Shown here in pieces: positions 15,754 through 22,761 of a stretch of DNA of 32,102 bases. This DNA is from Candidatus Buchananbacteria bacterium. GTDB taxonomy: Bacteria > Patescibacteriota > Patescibacteriia > 2-01-FULL-39-33. Every line of letters starts with the position of its first letter. Position 1 is the stretch's first letter. The translations under genes were made by a program, and so were the position numbers. The stretch covers positions 1 through 32,102 of the forward strand of contig JAUSEE010000040.1 of NCBI GenBank assembly GCA_030650095.1. The letters run 5' to 3'. The notes under the pieces were generated by a model. That model did no database searches, was not told where the DNA came from, and saw nothing but the letters and a program-made list of their open reading frames with translations.

Positions 15754-15784
15754 TTTTTAAAAATTAATAATAAACTAAAAAACA

Positions 15785-16183
15785 ATGAAAAAAATAGCTA
15801 AAATCGCTCTTAGTTCATTGATCCTAACCCTGGTTTTGGCCACGGTAGCGGCCTTGTCGCCAGTTAGTGTTTTAGCGGACGACACTATTCAAGGAGGTTT
15901 AGATTCTTTGAAACTCGGAGCGCCAGAACTGCCAAGCGGCACCACTGATCTAAAACTGGTTATAGGTCAGATTATTCAAATCTTCTTGGGATTTTTAGGA
16001 GTTATCGCCGTAGTCCTGATTATTTATGCTGGTTGGCTCTGGATGTCGGCCGGGGGCGATAGCGCCAAAGTAACCAAAGCTAAGGATTACATTAAAAATG
16101 CCATTATCGGCATTGTTATAATCTTGGCCGCTTACATTATTACCAGTTTTGTCTTGACACAACTCACTACGACTTTAGCATAA
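15785..16183 (+). CDS. VirB2/TrbC-like pilin-type protein
   Basis: This 132-aa protein has a signal peptide ending near VLADD, an outer segment with LPSGTTDL, helix 1 (IFLGFLGVIAVVLIIYAGWLWM), the turn SAGGDSAKVTKAKD and helix 2 (IGIVIILAAYIITSFVL). It is closest to the gene at 16609: the turn and both helices are almost the same in protein and similar in DNA, pointing to a recent duplication. It follows the previous gene after 31 nt without a visible ribosome site and is followed by a terminator at 16199, so it ends the first pilin transcript. Confidence 0.82.
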   Translation: MKKIAKIALSSLILTLVLATVAALSPVSVLADDTIQGGLDSLKLGAPELPSGTTDLKLVIGQIIQIFLGFLGVIAVVLIIYAGWLWMSAGGDSAKVTKAKDYIKNAIIGIVIILAAYIITSFVLTQLTTTLA

Positions 16184-16198
16184 TAAGATTACAAAAAT

Positions 16199-16229
16199 AA
16201 AAAACGCCTTATTTGTTAAGGTGTTTTTT
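16199..16229 (+). terminator. Rho-independent terminator of the lipoprotein/pilin operon
   Basis: AACGCCTTA (16203-16211) pairs with TAAGGTGTT (16217-16225), one G-U pair, 5-nt loop, followed by T-rich sequence. An A-run precedes the stem, so it may also work from the other side. Confidence 0.75.
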
Positions 16230-16291
16230 ATTTGCCTAACTAAACCCTAAGCGTTAGCCTATAGATGAGGTCTTTTCCGCTGTCTTCATTT

Positions 16292-16381
16292 GTCATTGCG
16301 AGCCCGCCTGTCAGCAGACAGGCTTGCGAAGCAATCCCACGGCTATGGAATACGAGATTGCTTCACTACGCTCGCAATGAC
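16292..16381 (+). repeat. CATTGCGAG palindromic repeat, copy 1
   Basis: Bounded by GTCATTGCGAG (16292-16302) and its reverse complement CTCGCAATGAC (16371-16381). Inside are matching GAAGCAATC/GATTGCTTC segments and a small stem GCCTGTC/GACAGGC. Repeats of this CATTGCGAG...CTCGCAATG form are widespread in bacterial intergenic DNA. No coding potential. Confidence 0.75.
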
Positions 16382-16409
16382 ATTTAAAATCGTTATAAAT
16401 AGCAAAAGT

Positions 16410-16518
16410 GTCATTGCGAGGAGTCTATTTTTAGCAGACGACGCGGCAATCTTATAATTTAATCCGCAAGATTGCGGAGCTTGTTCCGAGCATAGCGAGG
16501 AATCTCCCTCGCAATGAC
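16410..16518 (+). repeat. CATTGCGAG palindromic repeat, copy 2
   Basis: Same outer arms, GTCATTGCGAG (16410-16420) and CTCGCAATGAC (16508-16518), in tandem with copy 1 and 28 nt away, but with a different interior containing GCAATCTT and AAGATTGC. The two copies fill most of the 425-nt gap between pilin-like genes. The rest of the gap holds the terminator before them and a promoter after them. Confidence 0.75.
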
Positions 16519-16550
16519 GCTATGGCGTGGCAGTTTATTTGATTAGTTAT

Positions 16551-16579
16551 TTGTCAGAAACAGTTAAATAAACTATAAT
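16551..16579 (+). promoter_or_regulatory. Strong sigma70-type promoter of the last pilin-like gene
   Basis: TTGTCA (16551-16556, 5 of 6) and TATAAT (16574-16579, 6 of 6) are 17 nt apart. The start would be near 16586, leaving about 23 nt of leader before the ATG at 16609. A second TATAAT at 16596-16601 lies too close to the gene to matter much. Confidence 0.75.
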
Positions 16580-16608
16580 TATTAAAGTAATAATCTATAA
16601 TAATCAAT

Positions 16609-16992
16609 ATGAAACTAAATTTAAAAATAATATTGTGCTTTATGCTTCTGGCCACAATATTATCTGTGACAACGATTCATCAAGTTCAAGCTAATGTTAT
16701 ATTGGACGGGATTGAAGATGCGGTTAGAGGCACGGATTTGCCCAGCGGCGAAATCATCCTGCCAGTAGCCATTGGACGAATTATTCAATTGCTTCTAAGC
16801 TTCTTGGGTGTTCTGGCAGTAGTTTTAATTATTTATGCCGGTTATATGTGGACCACAGCTGGTGGCGACAGCGCTAAAGTAACTAAAGCCAAGGATTACA
16901 TTAAAAATGCAATTATCGGTATCATAATAATCATGGCTTCTTACATTATTACCAGCTATGTTATTGAGAGGATTACCGAAACCCTGCAGTAG
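16609..16992 (+). CDS. VirB2/TrbC-like pilin-type protein, separately transcribed
   Basis: This 127-aa protein has a signal peptide ending near VQANV, an outer segment with LPSGEIIL, helix 1 (LLLSFLGVLAVVLIIYAGYMW), the turn TAGGDSAKVTKAKDYIKNA and helix 2 (IGIIIIMASYIITSYVI). It is a near-twin of the gene at 15785, but a terminator, two palindromic repeats and its own strong promoter separate the two. Its expression is therefore uncoupled from the rest of the pilin set, perhaps to set subunit ratio or to switch between related subunits. A terminator follows at 17018. Confidence 0.82.
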   Translation: MKLNLKIILCFMLLATILSVTTIHQVQANVILDGIEDAVRGTDLPSGEIILPVAIGRIIQLLLSFLGVLAVVLIIYAGYMWTTAGGDSAKVTKAKDYIKNAIIGIIIIMASYIITSYVIERITETLQ

Positions 16993-17017
16993 GTATAAAA
17001 TAGTATTTCAAAAAAGA

Positions 17018-17051
17018 AACACCCTGTCGTTATAAACAGGGTGTTGTTTTT
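17018..17051. terminator. Bidirectional terminator between convergent genes
   Basis: AACACCCTGT (17018-17027) pairs with ACAGGGTGTT (17036-17045) over 10 bp with an 8-nt loop. A T-run follows on the plus strand, and an A-run (17009-17015) precedes it, serving as the T-run for the minus-strand gene. Confidence 0.85.
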
Positions 17052-17062
17052 AGATTAAAAGA

Positions 17063-17686
17063 TTAGTGGATATCGGTGCCATCCAAGCGGATATTGAAAT
17101 CATAAACATGGTCGCCCGTCTTCATGCGCCGAGAAGTATCCAATCTTTCATGACCGATAAGTTGGCCGGTTTCGGCGTTATAGACAACAACGTCATATCG
17201 GCCATAAGGTACCGCCAGTTCCTGTTCTTCGCCCGGGCCAAAGGTATAAGGCGAACCTAAACCCCTGATTAAAACAGTTACGGGATATTCGAACGGGTTA
17301 TAGATGCGCCCGAATCCGCCATCGAACCCAGCTAGAGCCGGTGCTTGATCGCTAACTCCTCTGGTGGCTCCAAAATTGCGTGAACCGCGATTCCAAATAC
17401 TGCTGTTGTCACTTATAGCAATCATAGCATCTTTGGCATCAGCTCGCGCTTCCGGATCAGAAATATCACCCAAAGCTAAAGCAGCGGCATAGCCATCCGA
17501 GCTTTTGTAAGCCACTTGGCTGGGATCAACTTTAAGCCTGGGATCAGCGTAGGTGGCCATTTTGCCCCCTCCTATGCCCAAACCGGAATACAGGCCAAAG
17601 GGACTAGAAGTTGTACTGCAACCACAGAAAAGGATGACAAATAACATAACAAAGAATAAAATCAACCACCAGACTTTGGAATTCAT
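17063..17686 (-). CDS. Unrecognised lipoprotein, GC-richer than its surroundings
   Basis: I do not recognise the family. The 207-aa protein has a long hydrophobic signal and a lipobox-like FCGC with likely lipidated Cys23, then Ser/Gly-rich linkers. Residues ~130-207 are probably beta-rich (YPVTVLIRGLG, PYGRYDVVVYNAETG, HVYDFNIRL) and look like a small beta-sandwich or carbohydrate-binding type domain. It is a single-gene transcript with an AAGGAGA Shine-Dalgarno 6 nt before the ATG, a consensus promoter, a palindrome over the -10 and a terminator. By eye about half of its bases are G or C, clearly more than its neighbours, which hints at transfer. It is likely surface-exposed. Confidence 0.7.
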   Translation of the reverse strand: MNSKVWWLILFFVMLFVILFCGCSTTSSPFGLYSGLGIGGGKMATYADPRLKVDPSQVAYKSSDGYAAALALGDISDPEARADAKDAMIAISDNSSIWNRGSRNFGATRGVSDQAPALAGFDGGFGRIYNPFEYPVTVLIRGLGSPYTFGPGEEQELAVPYGRYDVVVYNAETGQLIGHERLDTSRRMKTGDHVYDFNIRLDGTDIH

Positions 17687-17750
17687 GTAAAATCTCCTTA
17701 TGTTCCCTAATCAAAGGGATGTTTTGAAAGGACTCTAGCAACATTAACAT

Positions 17751-17786
17751 CTGCTATACTATAGCAGACAAACCTATTTTTGTCAA
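17751..17786 (-). promoter_or_regulatory. Consensus promoter overlapped by a perfect palindrome (operator-like)
   Basis: On the minus strand TTGACA (17781-17786) and TATAGT (17758-17763) are 17 nt apart. The -10 box sits inside CTGCTATA-C-TATAGCAG (17751-17767), a perfect 8+8 palindrome, as expected if a dimeric repressor bound over the promoter. The leader also has a small stem (TCCCT/AGGGA, about 17704-17719). Confidence 0.75.
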
Positions 17787-17847
17787 TCGCGTAACTAAAT
17801 TATAATTTCTAAAATGAATAGGGTTTAATTTGACAAATTAAAGCTAA

Positions 17848-18567
17848 TTAATTTTTACTAAGCCTGATTTTTAATTTGATTGATTCCTTAATATAACTAA
17901 GAGATGTTTTTGCAATATTAACGCGGCTTTTCCTGTTTTCACTTAAAAACTCCTGCCAAATTATTGGTATTTCAACAATACTTAGTCCTTGCCTATCGGC
18001 TAAAACCAGCATTTCTGTATCCCAAAAAAAACCGGTGTTTAAAATATTAGGCAAAATCAAATCGCGCGCCTGACGGCTGATAATCTTGAAACCGCAAGGG
18101 AAATCGTTTATTTGCAAATTAAAAAGAGATTTAAAAAACAATTTGTAGCTATAAGAAACAAAACGGCGAAAATATGATCTTTTAACTTGGGACTTAGGAT
18201 GAAACCTAGAACCAATCACCAAATCAGCGCCGGCCTTAATCTTATCTATAGCCCGAGGCAAAGCGGACAAGTCGGTGGCTAAATCAATATCCATAAAACA
18301 ATACAAATCAGCTTCATACTTTAGCCAAGCCGAAGCTATAGCCAAGCCCTTGCCTTTTTGGGGAATAAACAAATATTCTATTTTTTGATTCTGGCTAGAT
18401 AATTGGTGAGCTATCTGGGCTGTCTGGTCGGTGGAATTGTTATTGGCTATGACAATTATAAAGTCATCGCCGATTAGATTTTTTTGGCAAAAATCCAGCA
18501 CAACTTGGACATTTTGGGCTAAGATAAATTCTTCGTTGTAAACCGGCAGGGCTATTAGTACCTTCAT
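17848..18567 (-). CDS. GT2 glycosyltransferase, DPM1-like (no membrane anchor)
   Basis: This 239-aa protein is a single GT-A domain: VLIALPVYNEE at the start, ANNNSTDQT, the metal-binding FMDIDLATD (D93, D95), VIGSRF and FPCGFKIISRQA. The length and these motifs match dolichyl/polyprenyl-phosphate mannose synthase of the short, anchorless type. It would load a sugar on the lipid carrier at the inner membrane face. It lies 23 nt downstream of an STT3-like GT-C gene, and the isomerase gene is further up the same strand, so the three form a likely pathway. It differs from the longer GT2 at 10263 by lacking C-terminal helices. Confidence 0.87.
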   Translation of the reverse strand: MKVLIALPVYNEEFILAQNVQVVLDFCQKNLIGDDFIIVIANNNSTDQTAQIAHQLSSQNQKIEYLFIPQKGKGLAIASAWLKYEADLYCFMDIDLATDLSALPRAIDKIKAGADLVIGSRFHPKSQVKRSYFRRFVSYSYKLFFKSLFNLQINDFPCGFKIISRQARDLILPNILNTGFFWDTEMLVLADRQGLSIVEIPIIWQEFLSENRKSRVNIAKTSLSYIKESIKLKIRLSKN

Positions 18568-18590
18568 TTATCTTTTGGGTTAACTTTAAT

Positions 18591-20243
18591 CTAAAAAATC
18601 TTGTAGATAATCGCTTCGCTGTCAGAATACACCTTATCAAAATAAAAATTATTATCAAGATTTCTAATCATGTCACGATGATCCGTGGTAGCAATAATAT
18701 ATTTGGCTTTAAAATCATTCTTAATAATATCATAAATCTCCTTATACCTCTTCCCTTGCGTCACATCAGCCCACTTATGATAAAGATCTTGATCAAATAA
18801 ATACATAAAGGTGGGATCTAGACCGACAAGATAATAATTCTGACTGTTATGATAAAACAGCATAGGAAATTCATCCCAGTCGCTATGGAAAACTATATCG
18901 CCCGGCTGGCTATTGGCTATTAAATATTGCGAGGCTGATTTCAAGTAATTAAAATTAAAGCCGTTATCCAAACTTTTTTTAGCCTGATAAGGCATTTGAT
19001 AAAATAAAGTGGCAATAACAAGAACTGAAAAAACAGTTAACGCTATTTTAACATAAACATCATTTAAAAAAACTTTTTTTATAACCTTTTTAAATTCCTT
19101 AAAATCATTTTTAATTTCAGAAATAGACCAGGCTTGGCTAAAAGTTAGGGCTGAAAAGATAACAGCAAAAGGCGCCAAGTATTCTATGTTGCGGCGTGAT
19201 TTTAGGGTAGCCAAAATAAAAACTAAAAATAAAGCCAGGGCATATTTAACCGTAACAGTAAATTTTCTGTGGTAATTTAAAAATATTATCAGAGCCAGAA
19301 AACCGATGGAAAACGGCAGTGAGCTGTTTATAAAAAAATCACTTACTCTGTACGGATACCACTCTGATCCGACACCGATAACAGATTGATAATTAACAAA
19401 GGCGATTTTTATGATATGGACATAATAAAATTCCAAATTTTTGGGAAAATAGGGGTTGATGACCAGTCCCAAAACTAAACCGATTAAAACACTGGCTAAT
19501 AATTTTATATTATCAATTCTGAAAGAACTTTTAATAAAATTAATTGACAGTCTGGCAACTTTGCCCAAAAAATCAGTTTTCTTAACTTTAAAATTAATCA
19601 CTTGGCTAAGCCAGTTATCATGGTTTTTGGAAAAGGCCAAATTCAAACTTTCTATAAAAACGTAAAGAGCAGTAATAATAAAAATTAAAAACCAGCCGCC
19701 ATAACTCCAAACATAAACAAAAGACAATAAAGTCAGCAGATAATATTTCCTGTGAGTTATCAAATAAACGCCCAAGAACAAAATTATTAAAGACAGCGGC
19801 TGGGCTTTTACTAGTCCCAATCTAAAAACAAAAGGCTCCACAAAAAATAAAAAGACTATATACCAAAAAGGGCCTCGCACTTTCAATTTAACCAGTAAGA
19901 AATAGAGGGTTAAAAGAGCCAAAGAATCCAATAAAATATGGCCCAGTTTTGCCCCCACTAAAGGAGGAAAAAACTTCACAAAAGGCGCCAGATAAAGATG
20001 ATATAACAAGTGGTGGTCAATATAGCCGTCTTTTAGAGTGGTAAATTGTAAATAAGGAAAATCTTTGACCAGGCCTTGTTCGCCTATGAGCTGCGACACT
20101 TTAATGTGGTAGAAAGAATCGGGATCGGAGAGAGTGGGCGCATACTCCAGCCAAGAAAAAAATGTCAGGCACAATAAAAAAAGCAACAGACCGGCTATTG
20201 CTTTATTATCAGTCAGCCAATTATTTACCCTGTTAAATAGCAT
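18591..20243 (-). CDS. GT-C membrane glycosyltransferase, STT3/oligosaccharyltransferase-like
   Basis: This 550-aa protein has about a dozen hydrophobic segments and a soluble C-terminal part (~100 residues). After helix 1 it carries SDPDSFYHIKVSQLIG (D40, D42), an acidic loop of the GT-C/STT3 type, followed by YIDHHLLYH. The C-terminal FHSDWDEFPMLFY and later motifs resemble those of large membrane glycosyltransferases of CPR bacteria. Likely role: transfer of a sugar from a polyprenyl carrier to a surface acceptor. I do not see the WWDYG-type motif of true oligosaccharyltransferases, so oligosaccharide transfer to Asn is not supported. The start codon lies inside a 17-nt sequence duplicated 97 nt upstream. 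Confidence 0.78.
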   Translation of the reverse strand: MLFNRVNNWLTDNKAIAGLLLFLLCLTFFSWLEYAPTLSDPDSFYHIKVSQLIGEQGLVKDFPYLQFTTLKDGYIDHHLLYHLYLAPFVKFFPPLVGAKLGHILLDSLALLTLYFLLVKLKVRGPFWYIVFLFFVEPFVFRLGLVKAQPLSLIILFLGVYLITHRKYYLLTLLSFVYVWSYGGWFLIFIITALYVFIESLNLAFSKNHDNWLSQVINFKVKKTDFLGKVARLSINFIKSSFRIDNIKLLASVLIGLVLGLVINPYFPKNLEFYYVHIIKIAFVNYQSVIGVGSEWYPYRVSDFFINSSLPFSIGFLALIIFLNYHRKFTVTVKYALALFLVFILATLKSRRNIEYLAPFAVIFSALTFSQAWSISEIKNDFKEFKKVIKKVFLNDVYVKIALTVFSVLVIATLFYQMPYQAKKSLDNGFNFNYLKSASQYLIANSQPGDIVFHSDWDEFPMLFYHNSQNYYLVGLDPTFMYLFDQDLYHKWADVTQGKRYKEIYDIIKNDFKAKYIIATTDHRDMIRNLDNNFYFDKVYSDSEAIIYKIF

Positions 20244-20340
20244 CTGAAAAGCTAGAATTTAATGAATTATTTTTAATCCCAATCCCTAACCGCCTTAAGC
20301 TAAAAGCCAATTTAATTGGGTGAACCCTGTTAAATAGCAT
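20227..20340. repeat. 17-nt direct repeat around a start codon
   Basis: ACCCTGTTAAATAGCAT occurs at 20227-20243 and again at 20324-20340. On the minus strand each copy begins with ATG; the first is the start of the GT-C gene. The second opens a frame of about 35 codons that stops just inside the GT-C start. Only the 17 nt are duplicated. It could be an old slippage product or a short leader peptide; I see no Shine-Dalgarno to support translation. Confidence 0.6.
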
Positions 20341-20341
20341 T

Positions 20342-21412
20342 TTATTTAGCTAGTTCTTTTTTGAAAAAATTCACCCAAGGGATAGAGGTGGGATTTTGTT
20401 GGTTTAAAATAGTCAAATAATAACTAACCCAGGAACCTAAAAGCAATACTTCTAAAGCAGTCAACAATTTGCTGTCGCTGGAAACGGAATAGTCTATGAA
20501 TTTTATTTTTTGGTTTTTAAGCACCTTTTCAGTCACATAAAAACGCCGGCTGATTATGGCCGAATATAAATTGGAATTAAGAAATAAAAATTTTATTTTG
20601 GAGGAAATAGCTGTCGGCATTTTTAAACCTTCTAACAAGTGATGATTTAATTCCGGTATTTTATAGTATTGGATTATATTCTTGGCGCTTTCATTTATTT
20701 GATTGGCTAAAATGTGAACATTAGCCGACAAAAAATCAGCGGCTACCAGAATCGGCAACTGACCCTCAAATTCTGCAGCTAATTTTTTAGCGAAATTATT
20801 GGCGCTATCAACCTTGGCTGTTAAACTTTGGTTTAAAATTGATAAATATTCGCAAGATTGCTCAATCTCTTTACTAGAAACCTTAATTATCTTAACCCTG
20901 TTAAGCAAGGATAAAATTGCTCCTAACTGCAAGCCTAGGCCGTAGCGAGGCTGATGGGATGGATTATATTTTTTATTAATCTGGTAATAGGGAATGTTAT
21001 GTTTTTTGGCGCCTGTTATTAGTTTGCCTCCGCTGGCTAAACAGAAAATCTTGGCTTTTTTTTCTCTAGCTTCTTTAAAACAGCTTAGGGTTTCTTCTGT
21101 ATTGCCGGAGTAACTGGAAATAATCGCCAAAGTCTGGCTATTTACAAATTGCGGCAGATGATAATCCCTCACTAAGACAAAGGGTATTTTAATATCCCGG
21201 CTGTAAATGCTTCTGGCTAATTCCGTAGCTAGGTTTGATCCGCCCATGCCGCAAACGACTATGTTTTGAAAATGGCTATAGTTTTTAGGCCACTTAAATT
21301 TGGATATATCCTGCCAGGACTGGCTTATTTGGTCGGGCAAAAAAGATATGGTATCACTAACCTTGGATTTGCTGTAGGCCTGAATTGTTTTTAAATCATC
21401 TAAAATTTTCAT
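20342..21412 (-). CDS. Bifunctional phosphoglucose/phosphomannose isomerase (SIS domain)
   Basis: This 356-aa protein interconverts fructose-6-phosphate with glucose- or mannose-6-phosphate. Two SIS-domain signatures stand out: VVCGMGGSNLA (phosphosugar loop, residues 52-62) and ISSYSGNTEETL (98-109), the sugar-phosphate-binding Ser/Thr cluster. ELNHHLLEGL further on matches the catalytic His region of the archaeal/actinobacterial-type bifunctional enzyme. Length fits that family (~320-360 aa) and is far shorter than classical Pgi. It is first on the minus strand before the GT-C and DPM1-like genes, so it can supply mannose-6-phosphate for the lipid-linked sugar. It is divergent from yebC. 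Confidence 0.9.
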   Translation of the reverse strand: MKILDDLKTIQAYSKSKVSDTISFLPDQISQSWQDISKFKWPKNYSHFQNIVVCGMGGSNLATELARSIYSRDIKIPFVLVRDYHLPQFVNSQTLAIISSYSGNTEETLSCFKEAREKKAKIFCLASGGKLITGAKKHNIPYYQINKKYNPSHQPRYGLGLQLGAILSLLNRVKIIKVSSKEIEQSCEYLSILNQSLTAKVDSANNFAKKLAAEFEGQLPILVAADFLSANVHILANQINESAKNIIQYYKIPELNHHLLEGLKMPTAISSKIKFLFLNSNLYSAIISRRFYVTEKVLKNQKIKFIDYSVSSDSKLLTALEVLLLGSWVSYYLTILNQQNPTSIPWVNFFKKELAK

Positions 21413-21472
21413 AGTTCTTAGGTTTTGATAGTTAACTTAATTTGATAATTTAATTCTAGCAGATTTAAGATA

Positions 21473-21510
21473 ATTATGCCATTGATTTTTGCTTAAATAT
21501 ATGGCATAAT
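21473..21510 (+). promoter_or_regulatory. Promoter of the yebC operon framed by an inverted repeat
   Basis: TTGATT (21482-21487) and CATAAT (21505-21510) are 17 nt apart. A perfect 10-bp inverted repeat, ATTATGCCAT (21473-21482) and ATGGCATAAT (21501-21510), brackets the -35 and covers the -10. Expected start near 21517. The repeat could be an operator shared with the divergent isomerase gene. Confidence 0.5.
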
Positions 21511-21547
21511 CTGATTATATTATCTGACAAATAATCAATGTTATTTT

Positions 21548-22282
21548 ATGTCCGGACACAGTAAGTGGGCTAAAGTTCATAGGCAAAAAACAGTAACCGA
21601 TGCCAAAAGAGGGGCTATTTTCACCAAGCTGGGAAATCTTGTAACCATAGCCGCCAAAGAAGGTGGCGCAGATGTGGAAAGTAATTTTAAATTAAGATTG
21701 GCCGTGGAAAAAGCCAGGCAAGCCAATATGCCCAAAGATAATATTGACCGAGCCATAAAGCGAGGCGCTGGCACAGGAGACGGGAAAAACATACTGGAAG
21801 AAATAACTTATGAAGTTTTTGGCCCGGCTGGCAGCGTTTTTATCGTAGAAACAATCACTGATAATAAAAATAGGACTGTCTCTGATTTAAAAAATATTTT
21901 AGGCAAAAACAACGGCCAGCTGGGCGGACCTAACAGCGTTTTATGGCAGTTTGAAAGAAAGGGAGTGATTTTAATCGATAAAAACCAATTAAGCGGTAAA
22001 AGTCTGGACGATTTAGAGCTAGGCTTAATTGACGCTGGCGCCGAAGACATAAGTAAAAACGATGAGGGTTGGGAAGTAATCACCGCCACCGATAAACTGC
22101 AAGATATTGAAAAAAATATCAAAGACTTAAATATCAGCACCCAAGAATCATCACTGGGCTTTAAACCAAAAGACGATTTAATCATCTCTGATCCGGCCAT
22201 TCAAGAAAAAGTTGAAAAGCTATACAGCGCCCTGGAGGATTTGGATGACGTCAATAATATCTACACTAATGCCAGTTGGTAA
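21548..22282 (+). CDS. yebC: YebC/TACO1 family protein
   Basis: This 244-aa protein opens with MSGHSKWAKVHRQK, the near-invariant YebC start, and keeps TDAKRGAIFTKL, ARQANMPKDNIDRAIKRG, and the GPNSVLWQFERKGVI segment of the family. Long called a transcriptional regulator, the family is now linked to relief of ribosome stalling at difficult sequences such as polyproline. It heads an operon with ruvC, a very common pairing, and its last 14 nt overlap the ruvC start, so the two are probably co-translated. Confidence 0.96.
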   Translation: MSGHSKWAKVHRQKTVTDAKRGAIFTKLGNLVTIAAKEGGADVESNFKLRLAVEKARQANMPKDNIDRAIKRGAGTGDGKNILEEITYEVFGPAGSVFIVETITDNKNRTVSDLKNILGKNNGQLGGPNSVLWQFERKGVILIDKNQLSGKSLDDLELGLIDAGAEDISKNDEGWEVITATDKLQDIEKNIKDLNISTQESSLGFKPKDDLIISDPAIQEKVEKLYSALEDLDDVNNIYTNASW

Positions 22283-22751
22283 AAAAGTAACAATACTAGG
22301 AATTGATCCGGGCCTAGCTGATACCGGTTATGGCATAATAACCTCGGAAAAAAATAAGATTGTTGTCGTTAGCTACGGATCCATTGTCACCGATAAAAAA
22401 TTAGCTACAGCCGACAGATTAAAGCGTCTGGAAAATGAACTGAAAAACATTATCGCCACCTATAAGCCGGAAATTATCGGCGTAGAACAGTTATTTTTTT
22501 GCAACAATGCCAAAACCATCATAAATGTCGGGCAAGCCCGCGGCGTCATACTGTTGACCGCCGCTAAAAACAATTTGATTATTAAAGAATTTACACCCCT
22601 CCAAGTGAAACAAGGAGTTACCGGCTACGGCCAAGCTGATAAAAAACAAGTTCAGCAAATGGTTAAGACTATTCTGGGCTTAAAGCAGATACCCCAGCCG
22701 GATGACGCCGCCGATGCGCTAGCTATCGCTATCTGCGCCATTAATAAATAA
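22269..22751 (+). CDS. ruvC: Crossover junction endodeoxyribonuclease RuvC
   Basis: This 160-aa enzyme resolves Holliday junctions by symmetric cutting together with RuvAB. The catalytic quartet is complete and correctly spaced: D13 in LGIDPG, E73 in GVEQLFF, and D146 and D149 in PDDAADA (E. coli D7, E66, D138, D141). The DNA-binding block KQGVTGYGQADKKQV is also present. A longer frame from 22212 exists, but it would overlap yebC by 71 nt and add residues foreign to the family, so I use the ATG at 22269. No ruvA or ruvB follows; three glycosyltransferase genes do. Confidence 0.95.
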   Translation: MPVGKKVTILGIDPGLADTGYGIITSEKNKIVVVSYGSIVTDKKLATADRLKRLENELKNIIATYKPEIIGVEQLFFCNNAKTIINVGQARGVILLTAAKNNLIIKEFTPLQVKQGVTGYGQADKKQVQQMVKTILGLKQIPQPDDAADALAIAICAINK

Positions 22752-22761
22752 GCTTATTCTA

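Noticed and set aside
16292-16518. CRISPR array
   Set aside because: Only two palindromic units with unequal interiors, no regular short repeats or spacers, and no cas genes in the window.
21808-22200. 130-codon open frame on the minus strand
   Set aside because: Complementary to the conserved yebC gene; Ser/Leu-rich translation typical of an antisense shadow.
22212-22268. Upstream start for ruvC
   Set aside because: It would lie inside yebC and add residues foreign to RuvC; the ATG at 22269 puts the first catalytic Asp close to its usual distance from the start.
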